Assembly: GCA_002104895.1 (NCBI GenBank)
Contig: MCFG01000317.1
Coordinates: forward strand, 1-64,000
DNA length: 64,000 nt
Reading direction: 5' to 3'
Source of the DNA: Anaeromyces robustus
Lineage: Eukaryota > Neocallimastigomycota > Neocallimastigomycetes > Neocallimastigales > Neocallimastigaceae
Shown: positions 11,242-23,589 of the stretch, one piece after another
Layout: every line of letters begins with the position of its first letter
How positions within the stretch are numbered: the first letter of the stretch is position 1
Notes under the pieces: generated by a model
Databases searched by the model: none
Told to the model about the DNA's origin: nothing
The model's input: only the letters and a program-made list of their open reading frames with translations
Translations under genes and position numbers: made by a program

Positions 11242-13078
11242 TTAATCTAAATTTATTTCTGAGAAATAAGGAATTACATTCTTTAAATGTATATTCCTAT
11301 CCGCAACTTCACCTGTTACAGGGTCGCAAACCGTTACTGTATTGAAACTCTTGGAGATAATTTTCAATGGTCCAGTGAAGTATGGGTCCAGTTTCCTGCG
11401 GTTGAAAACTTTTACTAAAACTAAGTCGCCAGGATTATAGGAACTTCTCATTCGTTTAATTTGTCTACGTCTATCTTCCCATAATTTGTTAGCTGTGTTG
11501 ATATTTTTTATTGCTTCGCGTATCCATTTGTCGTGGTCGATAAACTTATGTAACCAATATTCTTCATTTTCTAGATCATTTTTCTTTTCTAGATTTAAGG
11601 TAAGTTCGAATGGTTGTAAATCTCTTCTCCTGGTAAGTAGAAATATAAGAAATATAATGTACATAAACATCATGCAGGTCCAGAAAAGCCTTAGTCTTGT
11701 CCGCGACAAACTGTGGTCCATTGTCAGTAACCAGCAATTCCGGAACTCCATGTCTAGAGAATATTTTCTTTAGAAATTTTATTACATCATCAGCTTCAAT
11801 CGACACCAGAGGTTCTGCCTCTACCCATTTGGTAAGATAATCCACTAATACAATGATATATCTATTTTTATTTTTTGTTATAGGTAAGGGTCCTATAATA
11901 TCTAGACCAACTCTTGAAAAAGGATATTCAGGTGGTGTTGGTCTATCTTCTGTAAATTGATTTGTAGCTTGCGGTTTACAGGTTTGGCATTTATAACAAC
12001 ATTTAATAGATATCTCTTTTCATGTTCTTCCAATAATAATCCCGTTTTAGTCTATGATAGGTTTTGTATACACCTTCGTGGCCTACTTCATGAGTTTCTT
12101 GGATAAAGTAAAACTTCTCTTCTATATCCTTAACAATTTTCCTAAGTTTATCGTCTTGTTTATAGTAATCAGTATCATCTATGTGCATTATTCTTTCTTT
12201 TATAAATTTTTTCTCTAAAATCATTAAGACTTTTATATTATATTCTTGTTCTTCTTCACTAACAGTATAAATAATACTTATAGTTTCTTTAGGAATTGTC
12301 GATAGCCTGGAAAGAGCATCGGCAATTACATTCTTCCTCCCCTCTTCATAAACAACCTCTACCTTTAGAACAGAAAGTTCAGTAACCCTCTTGAGGTGTC
12401 TACTATTGGTAGGTTCTCTATTTTTGAATATACCAACCAGCGGCTTATGATCAGTGATAACGGTAGTTATAAAGGAGCTACCAGAAATAAAAGGTTTAAA
12501 CTTTAGAACACAGTGGAAGACAGCTTTACCTTCCAGGTCAGTAATACTATAATTATTTTCAGAAGTAGATAGAGATCTTCTTTCAAAGAAAATTGGTAAC
12601 TCTATATTTTCCTTATTATCTTTTTGTAATAGGACACCACCGATGCCATCTCTGGAAGCGTCCGTTCTTATAATGAAAGGTTTCTCATAGTCTGGAGGGG
12701 TTAAGATTGGGGCTGAAGCTAGGTAAGATTTCAAATTGTTAAATGCATTTTGTGATTCTTCTTTCCAGGTAAATATAGTATCTTTTTTCAATAAACAATA
12801 TAAGGGTTTTGCTATCATAGCAAAATCTTTTATAAATTTTCTATAATAACCGACAGCTCCTAAAAATGATTTTAATTGCGTAGTATTTTTAGGGGTAGCC
12901 AGCTCAGAATAACTTTTACTTTTTCAGGTACCGGAGAGATTCCACGAGTAGATAGGGTATGCCCAAGTAAGGTAACTTTTTCTTGAAAAAATTTACATTT
13001 TTCGAAATTTACTTTTAAATTGTTATCAGATAGAATTTTAAAAACTTTATATAGATGATTAATATGTTGTTCGTATCA
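11242..13078 (-). mobile_element. Ty3/Gypsy pol fossil (RT end, RNase H, integrase)
   Basis: Read on the minus strand it gives, in order, the end of reverse transcriptase and the connection, RNase H (IRTDASRDGIGGVL near 12660, TDHKPL near 12440, ADALSRL near 12310), the integrase His/Cys zinc region near 12000-12090, the integrase core (DYLTKWVEAEPL near 11830, TDNGPQF near 11720) and a C-terminal GDLVLVKVF/FTGPLKI module near 11350-11430. No chromodomain is seen, so it is a different lineage from the element at 59302. Gag, protease and the first RT motifs are absent. Base composition is clearly richer in G+C than its surroundings. Broken in several places; a fossil. Confidence 0.88.
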
Positions 13079-13860
13079 CACAATGACAAGAGATATTTAT
13101 TATCTTAATTTAGAATTTAATTCTAAAAGTAATAATAATTTGTCAAGTAAAATGCTTTATTAGAAAAATTAGTTTTATAAGAAAATTTATCAATTATTAA
13201 AACACTTTAATTTTTAATTGAAAATTTCTAAAATAAATTTTATTACTTTTAAATAAACAATAATTTGTTTATTCTTTTTAAATTTTATTTTTAATAAAGA
13301 ATTATTTATTGAACTTAAAAGTTGAATTTTTAATGAAGAAAATATTACAAGTATTTATAATTTTTTATAATATTTAACTATTTAAAAATATTTTATAAAC
13401 TATTTAACTAAAATAATTTTTACATTTTTAATAATTATAATAATAAACAATTTTAATTATTTTTACAATTAGTTTAAGATTTTAATATAATTCATTCTTA
13501 GTTTAAAAATAAATATTAAAACTTGTAAATAAATATTTCTTTTAATATTATAAACAAATAATTTAAAATATATATATTTATTTTTATTTTGAATTATAAA
13601 GTTATTTAAATTTAATCTTATTATTATTTTTAATTATTATTTCTATTGTTCTTCAGTGTTTAATTTATTTTTGTTTAATGATAATTTTAATTAGTTATTT
13701 TTATAATTAATGAGTTTTAATTTATTTTCTATTAATAATTTTAATTATTATAATTTCATAAGTTATAATTATTAATTTTATTTTTATATCAAATTTATAT
13801 ATTAATTGAATTTTTCAATTTAATCCTGTATCAACAATCAGTAAAATAGTAACCATGGTC
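13079..13860. other. AT-rich gene-free stretch with a trace of a tRNA-like LTR
   Basis: Very AT-rich, with no coding content. At 13838-13859 the words AGTAAAATAGTAACCATGGTC match the terminal 20 bp next to the tRNA-like domain of the LTR at 52075-52675, so a truncated copy of that family probably ends here. Confidence 0.5.
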
Positions 13861-14197
13861 CATACTTTTATTTTATTAACAAATTATATTTTTATCTTAT
13901 ATTATTTTTAATATATATTATTATAATTAATATAAATATTAATTTACTGATATTATTGTATTGTTCAATGAAAATGTATAAAAGATTGATGAAATATGTA
14001 TTCTTACATTCTTTGTAAGATTATTAACCTAATAATAATCTAATAAAATATAATAATAAAATAATTAAATAAAACTAAATAAAGAAATAATATTTATATT
14101 AAAACTTATAATAAAAATAAATATATTATGTACACCCTACGTATTAGATTATTGTGTATTCCGACCAAGTTAATCTTTAAACCAAACTAAAACTTTA
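13861..14197 (+). mobile_element. LTR 3' part, same family as the chromovirus LTR
   Basis: Matches 56963-57197 plus 59171-59267 (the LTR that flanks the chromovirus at the right end), ending CAAACTAAAACTTTACA. It includes the TATAAAAG box and the CTTTGTAAGATTATTAACC hairpin module. It is joined directly to the internal region of the small LTR element, without that element's usual LTR and priming site. Confidence 0.7.
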
Positions 14198-14936
14198 CAG
14201 AACGGAACCCAGAGATTTGTAGATAACCAAGAGATGATAAGAATTGAGATAAAGCATTAAAAACCCTTGAAATAATATATAAGATATTATCTACAAAGAT
14301 ATAATAGAATATTAAAATAACAGAGATATAGAGGTGTATATTCAGCGGTAAAGTATCACAAAATAGAGCGAGTTTGAACGAATTTTAACCGACATCGAGC
14401 TCTAAAAGGTTCTAAATGGCAGGCACAAGTAATTCTTTGATAGATCGGTTGTTGGTATCCCAGAATGGTTGAATTAGAACTAAAAATTTAAGGAAATTTC
14501 AAAGATCGCAGCTGAGTGCATCGGAGGTTAAAACTAATTATCTCAAGAACTAGAGTAGCTAGGAGTATTCCGAAAGATTTAATAAAAAGTAGGTGAATAG
14601 TTCTTGATAAAGGAATCATTTATTTGATGAAATTCAAGATATAACTTAATGGATGAGTAAATTTAGAAATTTTTTCTTCAAAGCTTGACGGATGAGTGCC
14701 TGTTCAGAAAGTGAATTTAAATTTTCCCAAAATTATGGCACAGAGTAGTATAACCAATATTCGCTAGTAGATTACTTTTCATAGAACCGGAAATATCAAT
14801 TTTTGCTTCATAATTTGAAATTCTAGTATATAATTTGAATATAAAATAAAAATAAATAATGTTAGTAACTTTGAAACCTCGGAAGTGGAATACTACAACA
14901 AGGTAGTGAGTGTTTTCCAACGAGAGTCAACATTGT
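14198..14936 (+). mobile_element. Internal region of the small LTR element (TRIM), old copy
   Basis: About 740 bp, collinear with 57845-58580. Shared landmarks are GAACGGAACCC, GTATATTCAGCGGTA, ACCGACATCGAGCTC, AATGGCAGGCACAAGTAATT and GAGTCAACAT at the end. No long open frame exists in either copy. The first about 60 bp of the internal region, including the primer site, are missing, so this copy looks chimeric and incomplete. Confidence 0.8.
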
Positions 14937-15461
14937 TGTAACGAATCATGAAAATGAGTAACCTGTCTTAGTGGTTAGTAACTAAGACTATGGTTCGAAC
15001 TTTTCGAGTTCGAAACCTCTTAATTCCAATTTATTATATTTTTATTACTTTTATTTTTTTACCATAAATTTTACCAAGCAAAATTATTCTGATTGGTTAA
15101 ATTTTGGTCATTAAAAAATTTTTTAAAAATTTTTTCAAATTTTTTTCTATAAATACGAGTGAATTTCTCTTTAAAAAATTTTTAATTATTCGAGTTTTTA
15201 TTAATAAAATAAATTATTATTTTAACACTAACTTGTTAAGTCCATGTGTTTTTAATAATAAATTTATAATTAATAAAGAGTTCAAATTTTTATTTTATTT
15301 TATTTTATTTTAAAGGGTTAAGGGTTTTGTTTAAAATATTCTTATTGTTAAAGACACATATCTTACAATTGTAATTATTATGAGTTATTCTCACTAGATT
15401 GTTGTTTTATTTATTATTAATTACTACAACAACCTAGTGAGAATAACTCATAATCGTTACA
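14937..15461. mobile_element. LTR unit with tRNA-like domain at its left end
   Basis: Bounded by TGTAACG and CGTTACA. Near the left end, on the plus strand (about 14956-15025), a tRNA-like segment has an A box in CTTAGTGGTTAGTAAC and a B box in GAGTTCGAAACC. The right 90 bp are the reverse complement of the start of the 57198 LTR (CCTAGTGAGAATAACTCAT). Just inside that lies a direct copy of the same start (from 15376), giving a head-to-head palindrome. The flanks ATTGT and ATTAT nearly match as a target duplication. Probably two overlapping LTR remnants. Confidence 0.65.
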
Positions 15462-15611
15462 ATTATTAAGATCATTATTAGAATTTTTAGAAGAGTTTTT
15501 ATTACTAATATTATTATTAAAATTTTTAGAAAAATTAATACTATTAAAATCATTATTAAAATTATTAGAAAACTCATTACAACCATAATTATTATTAAAA
15601 ATTTTATTATT
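15462..15611. repeat. ATT/AAT-rich tract
   Basis: Irregular (ATT)n sequence between the LTR unit and the right inverted-repeat arm. Not coding; the 126-codon minus-strand frame here is an Asn/Ile run. Confidence 0.6.
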
Positions 15612-16063
15612 AAAAATTAAAGTATACACATATATAAATAGTGATATATTAATATAATATAGCATAATAATATATAGTATAATATGAATAAAATATAAAT
15701 ATATAGAGTAAGATAATATAATGTATAAAATAAGTGATGTAATGTGCATAATTAGTATAATAATTAAAGTGATAAAAATAGTATATAGTAATGGCAAAAT
15801 AGAACATAATTTATAGAAAATCTCAATAATATAATCATATACACAATATACATATATAAATAATCAAATTTATTTCAAAATAATTAGTAAAATAATAAGT
15901 AAATTATATCACCAAATGGAAAATCTATCTATAAATAATATAACTCAGAATTCAAAAATTTTTCAAATAATAATTTGACTTATAAAATTTTTTTTTTTTT
16001 GAAATGTAAACAAACAATGACGCGTATGAAACAAAGCGTGATAGATAATTATATTATATAAAA
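15612..16063 (-). repeat. Right arm of the 455-bp inverted repeat
   Basis: Reverse complement of 10340-10795, ending ACAAAGCGTGATAGATAATTA. Followed by A/T runs. Confidence 0.85.
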
Positions 16064-16393
16064 AAAAAAAAAATTATAAAAAATAATATATATATAATAT
16101 ATATAAATAGGAAATACATGGATATAATATTAATAGAAATTTCAATTACAAAAATTATATATATATCTATAACAATAATAATGATATGAACGTATATAGT
16201 AGAAAAAAAATAATAACTTACCTGAAAAAAAAAAAAAAAAAAAAAATTTTTTCTTAATTTGGATAATTCAAACTCAACGTTACATAATAATAATGTACAA
16301 AAAAAAATTTTTATGTATTAAACTATATATATTAATAATATATATATATAGATTTCAAGGGACGAAGTCTAAGCTAAGCGGGGGCGTTTTGAT
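16064..16393 (-). other. AT-rich stretch; leader of a minus-strand LTR element
   Basis: Mostly A/T runs. The last 45 bp are G-rich (GGGACGAAGTCTAAGC, AAGCGGGGGCG) and abut the LTR end at 16394, so on the minus strand this is the leader just after a 5' LTR. A related junction occurs at about 44655. Confidence 0.5.
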
Positions 16394-16753
16394 ACGAACC
16401 TCATAGAAATATAGCTTTAAAGTAGATTATGATAATTATATAACTGTGTAAATAAATATAAATTTACAATATTAATAATGTAAAAATTGTATTATACACA
16501 TATAATTAATTATTATAATCAATCTACCAATAGTATTAAAGGAAATTAATATAGAATAAGACTATAAAATAATAAATTTTAATAAATAAAAATAAGTTAG
16601 AGAAAAATAATTAAGAAAAACATAGAGAAATAAATATTAAAATAGTTTATAAAATAGTGAATAATTATATAAAATTATAAATATATTAATAAGGTAATTA
16701 AGCTAAATATTAGGAATATATTAATAAAAGAATATTTATCTTAGAGAATTACC

Positions 16754-16785
<32 letters not shown>

Positions 16786-18138
16786 TAGAACTTAATATTA
16801 AACTTATTATAAGAATATGTTAAATGTGGTCAAGATGTTTAATTAATAACAAAATAACTAATTAAACAAATATATAATTAATAGGCAAATTTTTATTAAT
16901 ACACAATAAATTAATTAATTAATTAATTAAAGAACACTTTTTAAAATAATTAAGTTTTATAATAATATTTTTTATTAATAATTAATTAAGAAAAGTTTAA
17001 ATAATAATTAGATTAGTAAGTCATTAATTCTAAGTTAGTTAATAATCTTACAAAGATTAAAAGGAATTGTAATTTCAATCCTTATTTATACTTTTTTCTA
17101 AATCTAATAATTATTAATACATTTAATTATTATAATCTATTGATAATATATTTATACATGTATAATTTTAAATAAAATATATGAATAAAATAATATTGAT
17201 AAAAATCTAACTATATAAAACTAATTTAAAACTATATAAACTATTAATAAATTTAATGATAAGAATTATAATCTAAGATTTAGTATACTATTTAATTATT
17301 TAATTGTTTAGTATACTATTTAATTATTTATCTATATATTAATTATTTTTATCTTTTGATTTTTATGATCTTTTCTGTATAATTAATTATAAATAAAATG
17401 GGATATTTTTAATTATTTAAGATCTTAAGTAAATTTTAAATCTTTTGAGATTTTTAGAATTCTAAGAAATTCTGTAAATTAATATAATAATCAACTATTC
17501 TAATTTTTATAAAAATAATTAACAATTATTATAATAAATTATATAAATTATTATTATTATTCTAATTAATATTTTATAATTTATTTGAAGGCGTTTTCTG
17601 TATATCTGAATGATTATTATTATTATAAGTTATAATATAATTATTGAAATAAAAAGATTTTATCTATATAAAATTTTATAATTATTTATTTATGGGCCCT
17701 TATAAATATTTAATTATATTTTTATATTGTTTAAACTTTTAAAGTCCAATATCTCGCCAACCAGTGGTCCAAATGAGCTGAAATTCAGATATGTTGTAGC
17801 TCTTGAGCAGAACTTCCCAATGAGCATAAAATCAAAGCGAAGCGGAGGAAAATCTCAATTATTTGGCAAGTTATCGTTATTTTTCTTCTGATTATTTTTA
17901 TTAATATCTTAAGGGTTAAATTAAGTTGATTAATATTTATTTAATTTGTCCAAACCCTTTACAATATCAATTTAAATACTTTTTAATATTTGTTTATTTT
18001 ATTGAAAATCGAATTTTAAATGATTTAGTCAATAACGAAATTTAAATGTAATTGATCTATTAGTGAATTTCAATTTTAAATCCACTAATATTCGCGACAC
18101 ATGCTGGTTCGTCTTCTAAGCAGAATATTTCTCGTACA
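16394..18138 (-). mobile_element. Long LTR (about 1.7 kb), minus strand
   Basis: On the minus strand it runs from TGTACGAG (18138) to GTATCA (16394), the TG...CA form of an LTR. It contains the core module TATAAATA plus the AATCTTTGTAAGATTATT hairpin at 17034-17100 and an (AAT)n run near 16755. The block 17740-17880 (AAAGTCCAATATCTCGCC, CTGAAATTCAGATATG) recurs inverted at 43840-43980 and in part near 31020-31070, so this is a dispersed family. No reading frame. Confidence 0.6.
17034..17100 (-). promoter_or_regulatory. LTR core module: TATA box plus hairpin
   Basis: On the minus strand AAAGTATAAATA is followed about 35 bp later by TTTTAATCTTTGTAAGATTATTAAC, split here only by position. The same pairing recurs in LTRs of different families elsewhere in the window. 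Confidence 0.6.
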
Positions 18139-18139
18139 T

Positions 18140-18865
18140 TGTAACGAATCTCACAATTAGATATATGGTAACCATGGTCTAGTGGTTAGTAACTATGACC
18201 ATCTGGGTGAACACTCTGGGTTAGACTCACACTTGTTTCAAATTTTATAAAAATTTTATTTTAAATTTATCTATTATAAATTTCTGTATTTTATTCTGTA
18301 TTTGTTTCTGTATTTTATTTCTGTATTTCTTTATAGAATTACATGGAATAAAATTAGAAACTTTAAGAAAAAATTATATAATATTTCTTTATTTTTCTAT
18401 GAGATTCATTTTATATCAAAAAATCTTAGTTTCTAGCAATTTTTATTATTTTTTATGAACTTTTATTTTTAAAACTATTTTTCCGTAAAAAGTATAAATA
18501 GGAGTAAAATCTTTAGTTGAAATATTTTTCTTTGTGCTTTTATTTTTATAACTTTAATATATATTAGTAATAATTAATTCATAAGTAGTTTGAAATACTA
18601 CAAAAGATTAGATATTATTAATTTTTAATAATTAATAAAACTATAATTTTAATAAAACAAATTTTAAATAAAAAAAAAAAAAAAATAAAATAAAACTTAA
18701 ACTATAAAATTATACTAATATATATATCTCGACACCGACCTTTCAGGTTAACAAAGGAAAGGTGTTCTGATATTACAAGGTATAATTAATTTAATTTTAT
18801 TTTGTTTTCGTGTTCACTTTCAGTTCTGGTGTAATTTGTAATATTGGAACAATCGTTCCGTTACA
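18140..18865. mobile_element. LTR unit with tRNA-like domain, 726 bp
   Basis: Starts TGTAACGAATC and ends CGTTCCGTTACA. The tRNA-like segment is on the plus strand at about 18167-18238: A box TGGTCTAGTGG within CATGGTCTAGTGGTTAGTAA (close to eukaryotic tRNA-Glu/Asp), then B box GGGTTAGACTC. It is the same family as 53548-54262, there in the opposite orientation. The flanks TACAT and ATAAA do not match. Confidence 0.75.
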
Positions 18866-19832
18866 ATAAAAGCACCCAACAAAAGAAACATCGCCTGGAA
18901 CCTTAGTGTCGAGGATTTGGAATCTGCTACCAATTTTTAGTTTCTACCTTTTCTTGGATTCTACCGCCTTTTAGATCTACCTTTGGATACTACTTCTACT
19001 TTTAGTTTATCTTAGAATACTACTTTTCTTAGTTTTAGATACTACTTTCCCTAGTAAAAAAATCTCTTAGTTTTAACTCTTTGGATACTTCTACCCTAGT
19101 CTTAGTTATCTACCTTGTATAATTCCTAGTTTATAGTCTTGTATTAGTCTTGTTTACTTATGTTTACCTTTTGTCTAACCTTCTTGTATTGTCTTAGTTT
19201 GAGTATCCTTCTTGAATATAAACTTTTCTTGTTAAGTAAAAAATAAAGCACCCAGATTCCACCCGTCCTTAGTTTAACCAAGTCTTTAGAACTACCGCCT
19301 AGTTTTCCTCCTTAGTCTTAGCTACTTTATTTTGATTGCCTTTGAATTACTTAGAAACCTTAGTCATAGAAAATTTTGTAACACCCTAGAATAGTTAAAA
19401 AATTTTCCTTTTGTAACATTTTGAAAAATTTTCTTTGTACTACCAGAAGATAAAAATAGTGTACCCCATAGTATTTAAAAAAGATTTTGTACTACCTTGC
19501 CAGTGATATTTTTGGAAAATTAATAAAATTAAATTAAAAAATTAAATAAATTAAATAAATAAATATTAGTAAATTAAATAAATTAATATAAAAAATTAAG
19601 TGAATAAATAAATTATAGAATAGATAAATTAAATTATTTTTCAAAAAATTTTTTAGTCAAAAAAAAAAAAAAAAAAAATTTTTAAATTATTTTAGTTATA
19701 TAATTTAAAAAAAAATATTTTTAAATAATTAATATAAACTTAATAAAATTCTAATAAGGAGAATCATTCTGAGGATCCTTATCTTTATACTGTCTTTCTT
19801 TTCTTTTTATAATTAAATTTCGAGTTTCACAT
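18866..19832. repeat. Irregular CTTAGTTTTAGATACTAC-type repeats, then AT-rich DNA
   Basis: From about 18930 to 19420, degenerate 25-35-bp repeats share CTTAGTTTT, GGATACTACTT and CTACC. AAAGCACCCA occurs at both 18869 and 19246. This is less AT-rich than its surroundings but I find no convincing frame. The end (TTTCGAGTTTCACAT) abuts a primer-binding site at 19833 and so belongs to an LTR end. Confidence 0.5.
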
Positions 19833-22189
19833 TGGCCCTCGCTGGTAGGCTCAGACGTAAGTCCTACATTCAGCTCGAGTAAGTTGATAAACTGAAAGAA
19901 CAGCAGTGTGAAATAGAAAAAATTATTAAAAGAAAAACATCCTTGTAAACTTTCGTGTAATTAAATATTTATTAAACTCTTAAGGTAAATTATTTGTAAA
20001 ATATACTAGGAGCGTTTAGAGCTCATATACAGAGTGAAATAGAAAAAACAGTGTGAAATAGAAAGAATTATTAAAAAGGGCAAAATAATTTTAAAAGTTT
20101 TTCTTTTGTGTAACTAAAACCAAATTTTTAAGGTAATTTTAAGAAATATACTAGGAGCGTTTAGAGCTCATATACAGAGTGGTTGGCGTAAGTAACTAGT
20201 TTCTAGTAGGTTAAGAAACTATAGTCAATTAGTTACTTAGGTATTGATAAAAGTGGGTAGTGTGAAAAGCACGCTTTCTTGGGGGAAGGAATTGTTGTGT
20301 GATAAAAAGCACGCAATATCGGACGTTCAAGTTCAATACCTTCGTAAGCTCTGGCAAATAAGGAACTTCAGTCACCGAAGGCTGGAGGTTGGTTGTGAAG
20401 GTGAAGCGACTTTAATTATATAGTTTTAATATTTATTTCGAGGTCTAGTATATACCTCTAGTTAGTAGCTTTAGCCGGTTTAATTTTGAGTTGTAAGGCA
20501 TTAAAGCGAAATTAAAATTTAAATTTACCTTATTAAACAATTTGAATTCTCGGTCGATATCAAAAAAATCAAAATTTATACTGCCTTATGAATTTCAATA
20601 TCCTACTTACAATCACAAGAATAATAAGCTTAGAAATAGAACTATTTATAGTGGCAATATTACTCAAAGTACTTCGAATAATAAACAATTTTAATAATAA
20701 GAATAAAAATTAAAAAATGGAGGAGGATTCATTCTTAAATGCAAATGTCATGTACAAAGATGGATTCGCTGGAGACCGTCGCTTCTTTAAAGGCTTCCTT
20801 GCTAAAATGAACCTTGTATTCATGTTGCAACCAGAAAAATTTTCTGAAGATCCAATTAAGGTTGCATACATCATTTCCAGACTTTACGGTTCTGCTATGA
20901 ATTGGGCCGCAACTTTAATTGAAAAAGTGGATCCATGTTTAGACGACTATGAAGCATTTATTTCCAAGTTTAAAGCCACCTTTAGAAATTATGATTCAAC
21001 TTCATAGCAAAGCAAAAGCTCAGAACCATTAAACAGAAACGTCTTGGAGATGTAAGAAGTTACATCCTGGAGTTTTATAAATACGTAGATGACTCTTCTT
21101 GGAATGAAGCTGCTAAAATGGATGCTTTTCTCGCAGAATTAAATGATAATATTGCAACTAGAATCTTAGAAATGTTTCCTGGGCCACAATCCTTATTCTC
21201 TCTTCAAACCATAGCCTCTCGTATAAATTTAAGACTTTCTACTCATAATCAATATTTTAAATCGAATAATTCAAGTAATCATTCTCCTAGTCGTCATGCT
21301 AACTCTTTTCAATTCACTTCGAATAAATCTAATGAAACAATAACTCGTGATGAAAAAGAAAGAAGAAAAGAACATCTTTGTTTCTACTGTGGATCGAAAA
21401 ACCATCAAGTTAATAATTGCCCTTTAAAGAATAAAGTGAATGAAGATGACAACTAACCCTCTTCCAGTAATGCTTTTATTTCTAATCCAGAATCTAAACC
21501 AAAATCAAGACCTAGACTTTCTGATGATCCATCTTTGAATGCTCCTGTTGCTGAATTCAATCTATAAACTCTTCTTGCAATGCTAAATTACTCATTGATT
21601 CAGGTTTTCAATTAAATCTTATGGATATTCACTTTGCTAAAGAAAACAACATTCCTTTCGATTCAGTTCTACTTTTCCTGCCGTTTCTGGAGTAGCCAAA
21701 AATCAAACAATTTTTGGTTAAACTTTTCCTATCTCGTTGAAATACAAAAATCACCTTTGTAAAACAGAATTTTATATTATGGATCTACCTTCTTATTGTG
21801 GTATTCTTGGAATAGATTAGCTCGCAACTCACAATCCTTCTATTAACTTTACAACTAAAGAAATAACTTTTAACTCAAACTATTGTCTTTCAAATTGTTT
21901 AATTCTTCCAAACTCATTCGTAGTGAACTCTCAAAATACAAAATCTGATAAATCTGGTAAACCCCTTTCTAAATGTAATAAAAATCTTGAAAATTCCTCT
22001 GGCAATAAATCTTCTTGTAATACTTCTTGTTTCCACTCTGAACGTACAAAATCAAGCAATTCTCAACCTTTGAAAAATAATAATAAATCAACTCATGTTT
22101 CTAATTCTTGTGTACTTCCTAGTAAAAATTCTTGTAATCCTGTCAATCATAGAAAAAATCTTGATAATCCACCAATAGCTAACAAATAT
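19833..22189 (+). mobile_element. Ty3/Gypsy-like leader, gag and protease fossil
   Basis: The likely primer site TGGCCCTCGCTGG starts at 19833. A leader of about 880 bp contains a duplicated block (ACTAGGAGCGTTTAGAGCTC near 20007 and 20152) that is single in the second copy at 45870. Gag begins at 20717 (MEEDSFLNANV), with capsid-like words FKGFLAKMN and AMNWAATLIE. A CCHC zinc knuckle (CFYCGSKNHQVNNC) is near 21380. An aspartic-protease-like LIDSG follows near 21593, then a Ser/Asn-rich stretch. Reverse transcriptase of this element is missing because a LINE sequence takes over near 22190. Several breaks; a fossil. The second copy of leader and gag start is at 45695. Confidence 0.8.
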
Positions 22190-23450
22190 TTTTCGAAAAA
22201 TATGAAACTTTTACTTGATTATATTCAAAACAAATTAAAACTGACCTTTGAAATTAGTGCCAATCAAGCTGAATTTCGTCGTGGATATTCAACATTTTCA
22301 TGAAACAACAAAGCATAATAATCCACGACAAATCCATATATTTTTAGATTTAAAAAAAGCTTATGATTCTGTTCCAATGACCGTTTTGTTAGAAAAATTA
22401 AAAAGAAGAAATATACCAGAAGGAATCATAGCTTTAATTGCTTCATTATTTACTGAATGTAAAACAAGTGTTTTAGTAAATAATGAATTCACCAAGGAGA
22501 TAAGTTTAGAGAGAGATTTAATGCAAGGTGCAATTTTATCTCCTTTACTTTTAATATATTTACAGACGATTTGGTTTCTAAATTAACTTTTAAATATGCG
22601 AATGATCCACTTCCGCACTGTCTCTTTTATGCAGATGATATTGAACTCAATCACAACAATAAAGCTAAATTACAAGAAATGCTCAATATTTGTTCTAATT
22701 GGGCAAAAGAAAATGGAATGAAGTTTAATATTTCCAAATCTGCATATCTTTATGATGAAAAGAAAAAAAATTTAAAATTTCATCTTAAAGTTAATGGAAT
22801 AGTGGAATATCTTCAAGGTGTGGCTACTTACAAGTATTTAGAATTTGAACATACTTATATAGGAATAGATTTCAAAGGCCACTTAGAAAAGACATCAGAA
22901 AATTATTAAATTTTATTGATTTCTTTAAAACATTTATAAAGATACATGACCTTCCTATATTAAATTAACTATAATAAGAACCTTTATTAGGCCATTAATG
23001 GAATATTCAGTTGGATTTGCATTTTACTGGCTGATTGATTTAAATGAATGAAATAATGATATGAATTTATTAAGAAAACATTTGAACTTAAAAAAAAATT
23101 AAAAAATATTTGTGAAATAATATTTTAGATAATAATATTTCTGTATCAAAATTAAATTATGAAAAATTTAATGATAGAGTAAAATTATTTATAAAGAATA
23201 ATCCCGGTAAAGAAATTAATGAAAATAATCTAGGGATTAAAGAAAATTCTGTCATTATTAAAAGAAAAAATTTAGTTAAAAAATTGACAGAAAAAAAATT
23301 AAAACGGGAGAATTAGAAAAGTTGAAAGAATATTTTTCAGAGTATGATTTTTATACTCTTCTTCCCAATTTAAGTAAAGAGAATAGCTAAGGTATTTATC
23401 TTGAAAGTACAGTAGGTCTTAGTAAAAAATCGCAATTGGTTAAAGAGATA
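22190..23450 (+). mobile_element. LINE (non-LTR retrotransposon) reverse transcriptase, 5'-truncated
   Basis: Words in order: NKYFSKNMK (near 22180), ISANQAEFRRGYST (near 22250), motif A LDLKKAYDSVP (22345), motif B MQGAILSPLL (22519), motif C FYADDIEL (22624), then NISKSAYL and a thumb-like region to about 23010 and a Lys-rich tail to about 23390. These are RT motifs of LINE type, not LTR type. The frame shifts near 22300 and again near 22560, and stops follow after 22909, so it is dead. No endonuclease domain is seen: the copy is 5'-truncated and fused to the protease region of a Gypsy fossil. The words NQxEFRRGYST and YADDIEL are firm; subfamily is not determined. Confidence 0.8.
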
Positions 23451-23589
23451 TGACAATTTAAAGTCATAACTCATTTTCAAGAATTTATGTTTAATTAATA
23501 CTTATTTTTATTTGAAAATTTAATTTTTTAAATAGTGTTGTTTTATAAAAATTATTTAATTATTGTTGAATAATGTTGAAATATGGAAA
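23451..23589. other. LINE tail region with palindromic word
   Basis: Contains GATATGACAATTTAAA and TCATAACTCATTTTCAAG, repeated near 42345-42400, where the same DNA is arranged head to head. Probably the LINE 3' tail. Otherwise AT-rich. Confidence 0.45.

Noticed and set aside
10540-11345. Three plus-strand open frames of 70-116 codons
   Set aside because: Only Ile/Tyr/Leu/Phe runs from TA-rich DNA, lying over an inverted repeat and the end of a Gypsy fossil.
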